The notes beneath the pieces were generated by a model that worked only from the letters and a program-made list of their open reading frames with translations, was not told the origin of the DNA and did not search any database. Shown piece by piece: positions 1 through 8,070 of a stretch of DNA of 64,000 nucleotides. This DNA is from Niameybacter massiliensis (GTDB lineage: Bacteria > Bacillota > Clostridia > Lachnospirales > Cellulosilyticaceae), in contig NZ_LN875034.1 of the NCBI RefSeq assembly GCF_001282685.1, positions 498,157-562,156 of the forward strand, read 5' to 3'. Made by a program: the position numbers and the translations under genes. The first letter of the stretch is position 1. Each line of letters starts with the position of its first letter.

Positions 1-2
1 GC

Positions 3-2066
3 CAATGGGCTACCCACCCTATCTATGGAAAGCAACTCAAAGTGGATACTTTTGAAAGAAGTATTCCAAAGACTGTACAAGGTATAGAACGTTATCTGGC
101 TTCAGGTGCTATTAAAGGGATTGGACCAAAAACAGCTAAGAAGATTGTCAAGCATTTTGGGCTAGATACCTTCCGAATTATAGAAAGTGAGCCAACAGTC
201 CTTTCGCAGATTCAAGGGATTAGTGAAAAGAAAGCGTTAGAGATTAGTGAAGTCTTCCGTGCACAGCATGAACTGCGTAATGCCATGCTTGTGTTACAAG
301 AGTTTGGGATTACACCAACCTATGCCATCAAGATTTATAAGCGTTATAAAGATAAGACCATAGAAGTGATTAAGAGTAATCCTTATAGATTAGCAGAAGA
401 TATCTTTGGCATTGGTTTTAAAAAAGCCGATGAGATTGCAGCACAGATTGGAATCGATAAGAATGACCCACAACGTATTAAGACAGGGATTCTTTATATC
501 CTTAATACGTATACGTTAGAGGGACATACTTATATGCCAAGAGATATTCTTGTAGAGAAAAGTTTACAGCTCCTTGGTGTGACAGAAGATTTTGTAGACC
601 ATGCCATGATGGAGCTTGGAATACAAAAAGCTATCATTGTCAAAAATTATAATAATGTAGCTTGTGTGTTCTTAAGTAGGCTTTACCACTGTGAGGTCTC
701 GATTGCAAGGAAGCTGATCGATTTAGCAGCGACTTATGACAAAGAAATGCCTTTTGACTTTGATAAGGAACTTAAGCAAACAGAGAAAGAACTTTCTATT
801 CAGTTAGTTGAAGAGCAGCGAGAAGCAGTGCGCTACGTATTGATGCATGGGGTCACCATCTTAACAGGGGGGCCAGGTACAGGGAAGACTACAACTATTA
901 AGGCAATCCTTCATATGCTAGAAAAGGCCAATGAAGAAGTACTCCTTGCAGCGCCTACAGGACGTGCAGCAAAACGTATGAGTGAAGCGACTGAGATGAA
1001 GGCACAGACCATACACCGTCTCCTTGAAATTGGTTATCTTAAAGAAGATAGTAGTAGACAGATGTTCAATCGTAATGATGAAAATCCATTAGAAGCAGAT
1101 GTTGTCATTATCGATGAGATGTCTATGGTAGATGTGAATTTAATGTATGCCCTCTTACAAGCAGTACAAGAAGGGCAAAGATTAATCCTTATTGGAGATG
1201 CTGACCAGCTACCATCAGTAGGTGCTGGGAATGTGCTTAAAGATATGATTAAGAGTGAACGCCTTCCAGTTGTACGCTTAACTCAAATCTTTAGACAGGC
1301 ACAAGAAAGTGCCATTGTTATGAATGCCCATCGTATTAACCAAGGGAAAGAACCTGTATGTAATGAAAAAGATACGGATTTCTTCTTTATGAATAGAAGT
1401 ATGCAACAACAAGTTCAAGAGACTATTGTAGAACTGATTATGAAACGTATTCCCAAGTTCCAAAAAGTAGATTTCCTTAAAGACATACAAGTACTGGCAC
1501 CTATGCGCAAAGGTTTATTGGGAGTCAATGAACTTAATAAACTCCTCCAAGCAGCTCTTAATCCACCTTCAGTAGGCAAGATTGAGAAGGACTACCGAGA
1601 TAATATATTCCGTGTAGGGGATAAGGTCATGCAGATTAAAAATAACTACAATACCCCATGGAAGATTTATGCTCATACAGGCTATCCACTGGATGAAGGG
1701 ATAGGCGTATTCAATGGTGATTGTGGTATGGTTAAAGATATTGACCTAGGGAGAGAAATACTAACCGTTATCTTTGATGATCAAAAAACAGTAGAGTACG
1801 AATTTAACCAGTTAGATGAATTAGAACTGGCTTATGCAGTTACCATTCATAAATCACAAGGAAGTGAGTACCCTGTAGTGATCCTACCAATCCATAGTGG
1901 CCCACCTATGCTCCTGAGCCGTAACTTGCTCTACACTGCTGTAACTAGGGCGAAGAAAATGGTTGTCATTGTAGGGATTAAAGATACAGTAGGGCGTATG
2001 ATTGAAAATAATAGAGAGCTTGAACGTTATTCCAGTTTAGCGATACATTTGAAGCAGCTTATATAA
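3..2066 (+). CDS. recD2: RecD2-type ATP-dependent DNA helicase (5' end outside window)
   Basis: Superfamily 1 helicase of the RecD2/YrrC type, which acts 5'-3' on DNA in repair and replication-fork rescue. The frame is open to the window edge. Codons before the GTG at 42 read HPIYGKQLKV, typical RecD2 N-terminal text, so GTG 42 is internal and the true start lies upstream. Helix-hairpin-helix repeats (GIGPKTAKKI, GIGFKKADEI) come first. Walker A GGPGTGKT is at 867-890 and Walker B DEMSMVD at 1113-1133. The C-terminal motif VTIHKSQGSEYP precedes the RNLLYTAVTRAKK motif VI. About 680 residues are visible and perhaps 60-70 are missing. I see no frameshift or lost motif. Confidence 0.95.
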   Translation, partial: QWATHPIYGKQLKVDTFERSIPKTVQGIERYLASGAIKGIGPKTAKKIVKHFGLDTFRIIESEPTVLSQIQGISEKKALEISEVFRAQHELRNAMLVLQEFGITPTYAIKIYKRYKDKTIEVIKSNPYRLAEDIFGIGFKKADEIAAQIGIDKNDPQRIKTGILYILNTYTLEGHTYMPRDILVEKSLQLLGVTEDFVDHAMMELGIQKAIIVKNYNNVACVFLSRLYHCEVSIARKLIDLAATYDKEMPFDFDKELKQTEKELSIQLVEEQREAVRYVLMHGVTILTGGPGTGKTTTIKAILHMLEKANEEVLLAAPTGRAAKRMSEATEMKAQTIHRLLEIGYLKEDSSRQMFNRNDENPLEADVVIIDEMSMVDVNLMYALLQAVQEGQRLILIGDADQLPSVGAGNVLKDMIKSERLPVVRLTQIFRQAQESAIVMNAHRINQGKEPVCNEKDTDFFFMNRSMQQQVQETIVELIMKRIPKFQKVDFLKDIQVLAPMRKGLLGVNELNKLLQAALNPPSVGKIEKDYRDNIFRVGDKVMQIKNNYNTPWKIYAHTGYPLDEGIGVFNGDCGMVKDIDLGREILTVIFDDQKTVEYEFNQLDELELAYAVTIHKSQGSEYPVVILPIHSGPPMLLSRNLLYTAVTRAKKMVVIVGIKDTVGRMIENNRELERYSSLAIHLKQLI

Positions 2067-2300
2067 AGTTTAGGGAGTGAGGGCATGTAGTCAAGCTTGT
2101 TGTATTCCAACTTTTAGTCCTCACCTTTTAAGAGAGGCTAAGTTCATTACATCAAACTAACGGTCAAAACTCGAAAAAGAACAACACTTTTTCTCAAACA
2201 TTTCCCTAAAACCAGTTTGATTACATTTTCTAAGCCTCTCTAAAAAGGTTGCGGAGAAAGTCTCCATACAACAACTTGTCTACAGCCCATCACCTAAATT
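2066..2300. ncRNA. Long imperfect hairpin element, candidate 6S RNA
   Basis: The spacer between recD2 and comF is one imperfect palindrome of about 235 nt centred near 2183. The outer arms 2068-2107 and 2262-2300 pair (TTGTTGTA against TACAACAA). An open region follows at about 2108-2130 and 2236-2261. A long inner stem (AGAGAGGCTAAG at 2131-2142 with CTAAGCCTCTCT at 2230-2241) is capped by GAAAAAG/CTTTTTC with a 7-nt loop at 2180-2186. A closing stem, a central bubble and a terminal stem is the 6S RNA plan. The bubble could template an AAAAGGU-type product RNA on either strand. Strand is unresolved, and a MITE or a decayed inverted duplication is the alternative. Confidence 0.45.
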
Positions 2301-2378
2301 ACTAAGTTTTCACTCCATCAGAAACTTTTAAGAAATGACCCATTGATTAATCTAATACAAAGGAAAGTGGGAAAAGAG

Positions 2379-3101
2379 ATGTTCTTAGAAGTAGTAAGAG
2401 AGTGGCTGTGCCCTAATAAATGTATCGTATGCAGGAGTTTTATAGAAGAAAATAGTGGAGTAGGACTGTGCCTTCATTGTGAGGAAGCATTATTAGAAAG
2501 GAATCTATGCCCGAGGTGTGGAAAGCCTTATGGTGTGGATTCTAGTGTGTGCAGCTACTGTAATGAAGTGCCAAGAGGTGTAACACGCATTGTGGCACTT
2601 TTTCCCTATGTTGACTTCTATAAAGAAAGTGTATTAAGATGGAAATATACGGGTATTCGGAAATATGCAAAAGGTTATAGTGTTCTCATGGCTAATCTTA
2701 TTCAAAGAGAACATTTAGATATTGATTGTTTAATTCCTGTACCAATTGCTAGACATAGATATTTTGAAAGAGGTTTTAATCAAGCATTTGACTTGGCAGA
2801 AGAGTTAAGCAACTACACAAGCATACCTGTGTTGGAGTTACTTGAAAGAGCTTATGATACAAAGCCACAGTCTGCGTGTAAGAAAGAAGAACGTGCAAAG
2901 AACATTCATAAAGCCATTAGGGTTAAAGAGGATACGAAGCAGGACTTACAGATAGAAGGCAATGTGCCGATTAATATTGCACTTATTGATGATATCTATA
3001 CAACAGGAAGTACTGTAGCAGAATGTATTAGAGCACTTAAACAAGAAACATCTATTCAAATTCAAGATATTTATGTATTAACAGTTTGTTTAGCTATATA
3101 G
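2379..3101 (+). CDS. comF: ComF family protein (phosphoribosyltransferase-like competence protein)
   Basis: 240 residues. The N-terminal zinc-finger region has CPNKCIVC and CPRCGKPYG...CSYC pairs, followed by a phosphoribosyltransferase fold. The PRPP-binding signature IDDIYTTGST is near residues 211-220 and PVPIARHRYFERGFNQA lies mid-protein. ComF proteins support DNA uptake in competent Firmicutes, but the gene is also kept in non-competent Clostridia. I place the start at ATG 2379, because the in-frame TTG at 2343 has no ribosome binding site and adds residues not usual for the family. It is followed after 13 nt by yvyF, the same order as Bacillus comF-yvyF-flgM. Confidence 0.88.
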   Translation: MFLEVVREWLCPNKCIVCRSFIEENSGVGLCLHCEEALLERNLCPRCGKPYGVDSSVCSYCNEVPRGVTRIVALFPYVDFYKESVLRWKYTGIRKYAKGYSVLMANLIQREHLDIDCLIPVPIARHRYFERGFNQAFDLAEELSNYTSIPVLELLERAYDTKPQSACKKEERAKNIHKAIRVKEDTKQDLQIEGNVPINIALIDDIYTTGSTVAECIRALKQETSIQIQDIYVLTVCLAI

Positions 3102-3114
3102 GAGGGATGAAATC

Positions 3115-3528
3115 ATGGAAGTTAAATCATGTAAAAGATGCGGGAAAATCTTTCAGTACATTACAGGTGCACCACTTTGCCCAAAGTGTAAGAAAGATGA
3201 AGAAGAACTTTTCCAAGTAGTGAAAGCTTATTTAAGAAAAAATGTAGGTGCTACCATGGAAGAAGTGTGCCATGAAACAGGTGCAAGTGTGAAAATGTTA
3301 GAGCGTTACTTAAGAGAAGGGCGTCTAGAAGTTATGCCAGGCTCACCTATTACACTAAGCTGTGAACAGTGTGGTACAAAGATACGTACAGGGAGGCTGT
3401 GTGATAAATGTCGTGCTAAATTAAGCTCAGACTTAGGAAGTGCAGCAAAAAGTATTAGAGATACACGACTTACAGAACAAGAAGCTACGGCAAAAATGCG
3501 TTCTTTTAACCCAAGTGTGAGAAGATAA
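3115..3528 (+). CDS. yvyF: YvyF family flagellar-operon zinc protein
   Basis: 137 residues. Zinc-ribbon pairs sit at both ends: CKRCGKIF...CPKC (residues 6-24) and CEQCGTKIRTGRLCDKC (residues 83-99). A helical middle section resembles a winged-helix or MerR-like DNA-binding motif (ATMEEVCHETGASVKMLERYL). This is the small protein always found just before flgM in Firmicutes (TIGR03826 type). Its biochemical role is not established. A strong AGGAGG lies just before ATG 3115. A terminator follows it at 3547-3615, so it belongs to the comF unit rather than the sigma-28 unit. Confidence 0.82.
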   Translation: MEVKSCKRCGKIFQYITGAPLCPKCKKDEEELFQVVKAYLRKNVGATMEEVCHETGASVKMLERYLREGRLEVMPGSPITLSCEQCGTKIRTGRLCDKCRAKLSSDLGSAAKSIRDTRLTEQEATAKMRSFNPSVRR

Positions 3529-3546
3529 ATATAAAAAGGTACATAA

Positions 3547-3615
3547 AAATAAGGATTTAATAGAGTGTATAGTATATAAGTGTATACTTCTCTATTAAGT
3601 CCTTATTTATTTTTT
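3547..3615 (+). terminator. Intrinsic terminator of recD2/comF-yvyF unit
   Basis: Long hairpin with arms 3547-3565 and 3590-3608 (AAATAAGGATTTAATAGAG against its complement, one G-U pair), an AT-rich loop and a T run at 3610-3615. It separates the housekeeping unit from the sigma-28 unit. Confidence 0.85.
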
Positions 3616-3640
3616 AAAAGAAAGGTATACTTTAATATTA

Positions 3641-3667
3641 TAAAGTATCAAGCTAAAGGGCCGATAT
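3641..3667 (+). promoter_or_regulatory. Sigma-28 (SigD/FliA) promoter for flgM-flgN-flgK
   Basis: TAAA at 3641-3644, a 15-nt spacer, then GCCGATAT at 3660-3667. This is an exact match to the sigma-28 consensus TAAA-N15-GCCGATAT. It lies 46 nt before flgM and directly after the upstream terminator. Confidence 0.92.
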
Positions 3668-3712
3668 ATATAGTACAGTTGAAAAATGGAAGAGAAGGAA
3701 GGAGTCTAAGAC

Positions 3713-3982
3713 ATGAGAGTGACAGGCATAAATCGTATTGGAGAAATTTATAAGACTCAACAAATGAAGATGGAACCAATCAAAACAAAAAAGCAAGATG
3801 AAGTTCAACTTTCAACACTAGCAAAAGACTATCAATATGCATTAAATGCAGCAAAAAAACTACCAGATGTGCGTCAAAAGGAAGTGGATACGATTAAAGA
3901 ACGTATCAGTTCTGGAACTTACAATGTAGACATGCAAGAGGTAAGTGAAAAAATTATGAGTAGATTCGATATGAAGGGCTAG
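3713..3982 (+). CDS. flgM: Anti-sigma-28 factor FlgM
   Basis: 89 residues, small and polar with the family C-terminal helices (VQLSTLAKDYQYALNAAKKLPDVR...VDTIKERISSGTYNVDMQEVSEKIM). FlgM binds sigma-28 and blocks late flagellar transcription until it is exported after hook completion. It sits first in the sigma-28 unit, giving negative feedback. AAGGAAGGAG precedes ATG 3713. flgN follows after 7 nt. Confidence 0.92.
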   Translation: MRVTGINRIGEIYKTQQMKMEPIKTKKQDEVQLSTLAKDYQYALNAAKKLPDVRQKEVDTIKERISSGTYNVDMQEVSEKIMSRFDMKG

Positions 3983-3989
3983 AAAGATA

Positions 3990-4499
3990 ATGGCAGGAAT
4001 TGTATACGATTTATTAGAAATATTAAAACACCAGCAAGAATGCTACGAGGGTCTTGTGACCCTCGCTACATATAAAACAGAGTCTGTACAAAACAAAAAC
4101 TTAGAACTCCTTAGTCAAATTGTAGAGAAGGAGGAAGAGTTTATCGGTAGACTGAATCTTTTAGATAAGAAAAGAGAAGGTATGCTGAAGGATATTGCAC
4201 TTGTAACAGGGCTCAAATATGAACAACTTACTTTGACAAAGCTCATGGAAAAGATGGGGATGGAGCTTGAAATTAGCCAAGATTTATTAAAGGTAAGAGA
4301 AGAAATCTTAGAGCTTATGGAACAACTTAAAGCTCAAAATGAAATTAATAAGATGGTTCTAGAAGAATCACTGGATTACGTGAACTTTACTATCAATGCT
4401 ATAAAGAGTACGAAGATGACTCAGATTCCAGTCAATTATGGCAGACCAGGAGAAGAAGAAACACTTCAAACACGTAGTTTATTTGACAAAAGACAATAG
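3990..4499 (+). CDS. flgN: Flagellar export chaperone FlgN
   Basis: 169 residues, nearly all helical and coiled-coil, with the family C-terminus LFDKRQ. FlgN keeps the hook-filament junction proteins FlgK and FlgL export-competent in the cytoplasm. It lies between flgM and two flgK genes, as its role predicts. The weak upstream AAAGATA suggests translational coupling to flgM, only 7 nt before it. Confidence 0.9.
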   Translation: MAGIVYDLLEILKHQQECYEGLVTLATYKTESVQNKNLELLSQIVEKEEEFIGRLNLLDKKREGMLKDIALVTGLKYEQLTLTKLMEKMGMELEISQDLLKVREEILELMEQLKAQNEINKMVLEESLDYVNFTINAIKSTKMTQIPVNYGRPGEEETLQTRSLFDKRQ

Positions 4500-4510
4500 G
4501 AGGTGGGAAG

Positions 4511-6205
4511 ATGTCATCAATTGCTAGCTTAGGCCGTGTGACATCAGGTCTCAAGGCTGCACAGACCGGGTTACAAGTTACAGGACATAACATAGCCAAC
4601 GTCAACACAAAAGGTTATACAAGACAACAAGCACTACAACATGATTCAGGCTATATGACGGTAGGACAAAATGGTGGTAGACTTCAGCAAGTAGGGATGG
4701 GTGTATCCGTTACAGAAATTAGACAAATCAGAGATGAATTCGCAGATAAGCGTTTTCGTACGGAAAACTCTGTGCTTAATTTCTATATGGCTAAACAAAG
4801 TGCTACATCAGAGATTGAATCTATATTAGATGAACCTTATGGGGCATCTATTAGTGGGATGCTTGAAGACTTCTGGAAACAAGCACAAAAGTTATCTACC
4901 AATCCATCAGGTGTAGAAGAACGTCTTGCCTTTATTCAAACAGCAGATGTTTTGATGAAGCGTGCCAATCAAATTATGGGTGGACTGGGTGACTACCAAC
5001 AACATGTGAATACACAGGTTAAAGATGCTATTAAAGAAATCAATGATATGCTTTATAGCGTTAGAGATTTAAATGATAAAATTGCAAAAGCAGAAGTTAA
5101 TGGTGATCGTGCAAACGATTTAAGAGATCAACGTAACCTGCTTTTAGATGAACTTTCAAATTACATAGATATTGATTACTCTGAAGATAAAGATGGTAGA
5201 GTCAATGTGAAAACAGAAGGAAGAAACTTAATAGATGGACCTTTTGTAGTTGAGTTACAAGCGAAAGTCCTTCCAAATGGTTCAGGATTTGTCGTACCAG
5301 TATGGAGTGATACAGGCAAAGAGGTGTACAACCTAAACTCTGTTGTAAGTAGTAGTACAGGTGATGATACAGGTTACTTAAAAGGTTTACTTATAGCAAG
5401 AGGGCCTATGGCAGCAGATAGTAATACAAGCTGGGATAATATTGCCCTTAATAATAAAGAAAGTGTAGATAAATTAGGGAATAGCTTCGTTATTCCTAAG
5501 TTACAAAAACAACTTTCTGAGCTTGTTGGAGAGATTGCTAATGTAGTCAATGATACATTAAGTGGAACGGGAATAGGGGATCATAAAGGTGCAATGGGGA
5601 TTCCTATGTTTGTACCAAAGAATTCTACAGATGGTACCAAGTTACCTGCACAACCAAGGCTTGAAGACTATCCAGATGATGTAGAAGCCTACAATCAAGC
5701 TATGAAAGATTACCGCGTAGCTATTAAAAAACATCTTACAGCAGGTAACATTCAAGTGAATCCAGAGCTTCTTCAAGATGGTGGCTACAATAAACTTGGA
5801 ACGGTAGATGGTGATCCAGATAATATTGGTGATAATAGTGTGATAACCAAGCTTTTAGATGAGTGGTCTAAGACACGTGAATGGCCAAGAGAACCAGAAG
5901 GTGGTTGGGGTACAGCAGATGGTAAGGCACCAGCAAGTGCGCCAAATGGTAAAAACTCTAACTTCATGGACTTCTATGCTGAGATTGTATCTGAAGTAGG
6001 TTCAGAAGGCTCAGAATACAAGAATAAAATCAAAGAGAAAAACACTCTTGTAACAAGCATTGATAATGATCGTATGGCAATGGGTGCTGTTTCACAAGAT
6101 GAGGAAATGTCTAATATGCTTAAATACCAATATGCCTATAATGCAGCAGCCAGAATGGTTAATATGCTAGATGGGATGATGGATACTATAATCAACAAAC
6201 TATAG
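4511..6205 (+). CDS. flgK: Flagellar hook-associated protein 1 (FlgK)
   Basis: 564 residues. The N-terminal D0 region has the rod/hook signature GLQVTGHNIANVNTKGYTRQQ (SxxNIAN type). The C-terminal D0 helix is MLKYQYAYNAAARMVNMLDGMMDTII. The central part is variable. FlgK is exported by the flagellar type III apparatus and forms the first hook-filament junction zone. There is no signal peptide, as expected. AGGAGGTGGGAAG before ATG 4511 is a strong ribosome binding site. The next gene is a second FlgK of similar length. Confidence 0.93.
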   Translation: MSSIASLGRVTSGLKAAQTGLQVTGHNIANVNTKGYTRQQALQHDSGYMTVGQNGGRLQQVGMGVSVTEIRQIRDEFADKRFRTENSVLNFYMAKQSATSEIESILDEPYGASISGMLEDFWKQAQKLSTNPSGVEERLAFIQTADVLMKRANQIMGGLGDYQQHVNTQVKDAIKEINDMLYSVRDLNDKIAKAEVNGDRANDLRDQRNLLLDELSNYIDIDYSEDKDGRVNVKTEGRNLIDGPFVVELQAKVLPNGSGFVVPVWSDTGKEVYNLNSVVSSSTGDDTGYLKGLLIARGPMAADSNTSWDNIALNNKESVDKLGNSFVIPKLQKQLSELVGEIANVVNDTLSGTGIGDHKGAMGIPMFVPKNSTDGTKLPAQPRLEDYPDDVEAYNQAMKDYRVAIKKHLTAGNIQVNPELLQDGGYNKLGTVDGDPDNIGDNSVITKLLDEWSKTREWPREPEGGWGTADGKAPASAPNGKNSNFMDFYAEIVSEVGSEGSEYKNKIKEKNTLVTSIDNDRMAMGAVSQDEEMSNMLKYQYAYNAAARMVNMLDGMMDTIINKL

Positions 6206-6214
6206 GAGGAACTT

Positions 6215-7900
6215 ATGGGATCGGCTTTTTTTGAAATGAATATAGCGACAACAGGCCTCTTTGCAGCACAAAGAGGACTAGCTGTAACTTCTAATAATAT
6301 TAACAATGCAGCAACAAAAGGTTACTCAAGGCAAGTGCTTGATCAACGTGCTTCTAGTGCTATGCCAGGTTACGGAAGAGGAATGATCGGAACTGGAGTA
6401 GATACTACACAAGTACGACGTGTAAGAGACTCTTATCTAGATCAAAAGATGTGGGGACAAAAACCAGCTTTAGGTGAATATAAAATCAAAGCAGAACAAA
6501 ATAGTATTATTGAAAGCGTATTTGGTGAACCAAGTGATACAGGCTTTACAAAAGTATTTGATGACTTCTTTACAGCAATCGATAACCTTTCTAAGTTGCC
6601 ATCAGAGGGAGAGCGCCAAGAAGCCCTTAGACAAATGTCTATTAGTTTTACTAAATATTATAATTCTGCAGCACAGAAGTTAACAGAGTATCAACGTGAC
6701 TTGAACTTTGAGATGAAAGCTAAGGTAGAAGAAATCAACAACCTTGTGACACGTATTACAAGTTTAAATGATCAAATTTATCGTGCAGAGCTAAATGGTG
6801 ATATAGCTAATACCTTAAGAGATGATAGAGAACTCTGTGTGGATCGTCTCTCTCAAATTGTAAATATTGATGCCAAAGAAGTAGATGTTACAAGACCAGA
6901 TGGTAAGGTGGATAAGCAATTCCAAATTAAGCTCAATGGTCAAGTATTAGTAGATGGGACCTATGGACGTTTACTTAAAGTTTCTGCAAGAACAGAGGAT
7001 CAGAAGAAAAATCCAGAAGACGCAGATGGCTTATATGATATTAAGTGGGAAGATGGTCTTCCTTTCTATATGGATGATAAGGACCTTTCGGGAGAGCTAA
7101 AAGGGATTATCGACATGCGTGACGGTAGAGGAAGCAGTAGTTTTACTATGAATGGTGAACAACACGATCCATCTATCACTTACAAAGGTATTCCATACTA
7201 TATCAATAAGTTAGATCAGTTCGTTCAAATCTTTGCAAAGAGCATGAATGATGTCTATAACCAAGCTGGAACAGATGGTGGACAAGTTTATACAGACTTG
7301 ACACTAGACGATGGTACAACCATCAAAATTCCTAAACATGCACTCTTTACCTATACAGAAGGCAATAGCAAAACACCAGTCAGTATAGAAGATATGCTTC
7401 TTAGAGACAAAGACGGCAATATTGTTTTAGAAGAAGTAAATGGTGAATTTGTTGCACAGATTGATTACAGTAAGATGACTGCTAAACAGTTCTCAGTATC
7501 AGATACTGTTTATGACGGCGCAAGCAATATCCGTACTAACTTTGAACATGACCCAGTTGATGGGAGCAATCCAAACCCAAGTAGTAATGACTTACTCCTT
7601 GCTCTAGGTGCACAAAAGAACAACAATAAAATGTTCAAAGATGGGGATCCAAAAGACTTTATGATTTCTATGTTTAGTGAACTTGGGATCAATGCCAAAG
7701 AAGCAGCCATGTACCAAAAAACACAAAAAAATGTGACAACAACTATAGAAAATCAAAGATTAAGTGTTTCTCAAGTAGATCCAAATGAAGAATTTATTAA
7801 CTTAGTTAAATATAATCAAGCTTATCAAGCAGCAGCCAAAGTACTGACAACGATGGATGGCATTTATGAAACAACTATATTCAAACTTGGTAACTGGTAA
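6215..7900 (+). CDS. flgK: Second FlgK-type hook-associated protein
   Basis: 561 residues. The N-terminal signature GLAVTSNNINNAATKGYSRQ and the C-terminal helix LVKYNQAYQAAAKVLTTMDGIYETTI are both FlgK-like. The middle differs strongly from the upstream gene, so this is an old paralogue rather than a recent copy. It starts at ATG 6215 after GGAGGAAC, 9 nt behind the first flgK. The two may form separate junction rings or be used alternatively. That is inference. Confidence 0.88.
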   Translation: MGSAFFEMNIATTGLFAAQRGLAVTSNNINNAATKGYSRQVLDQRASSAMPGYGRGMIGTGVDTTQVRRVRDSYLDQKMWGQKPALGEYKIKAEQNSIIESVFGEPSDTGFTKVFDDFFTAIDNLSKLPSEGERQEALRQMSISFTKYYNSAAQKLTEYQRDLNFEMKAKVEEINNLVTRITSLNDQIYRAELNGDIANTLRDDRELCVDRLSQIVNIDAKEVDVTRPDGKVDKQFQIKLNGQVLVDGTYGRLLKVSARTEDQKKNPEDADGLYDIKWEDGLPFYMDDKDLSGELKGIIDMRDGRGSSSFTMNGEQHDPSITYKGIPYYINKLDQFVQIFAKSMNDVYNQAGTDGGQVYTDLTLDDGTTIKIPKHALFTYTEGNSKTPVSIEDMLLRDKDGNIVLEEVNGEFVAQIDYSKMTAKQFSVSDTVYDGASNIRTNFEHDPVDGSNPNPSSNDLLLALGAQKNNNKMFKDGDPKDFMISMFSELGINAKEAAMYQKTQKNVTTTIENQRLSVSQVDPNEEFINLVKYNQAYQAAAKVLTTMDGIYETTIFKLGNW

Positions 7901-7932
7901 GCAAAAAATAATAACATAGAGATTTTACACAC

Positions 7933-7961
7933 TTGAGTTAGCTATATATGATTTTTAGATA
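7933..7961 (+). promoter_or_regulatory. Possible vegetative promoter before flgL
   Basis: TTGAGT at 7933-7938, a 17-nt spacer, TAGATA at 7956-7961. It lies in the 170-nt spacer before flgL. No sigma-28 motif is seen here. Confidence 0.4.
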
Positions 7962-8070
7962 AAAGAAGAGTAAAATAGCAGACATTAATAAGAGGCAGAA
8001 CGTACTTAATTAGAATAGACGACGAGACAAGGCGAATTGATAAATAACCAATTACGAAAGAAGGTGCAAC

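Noticed and set aside
2160-2172. ACGGTCAAAACT resembling the product RNA of Bacillus 6S-1 as I recall it.
   Set aside because: It lies in the inner stem near the apical loop rather than in the central bubble, so by position it cannot be the template in the fold I see. Not used as evidence for the 6S call.
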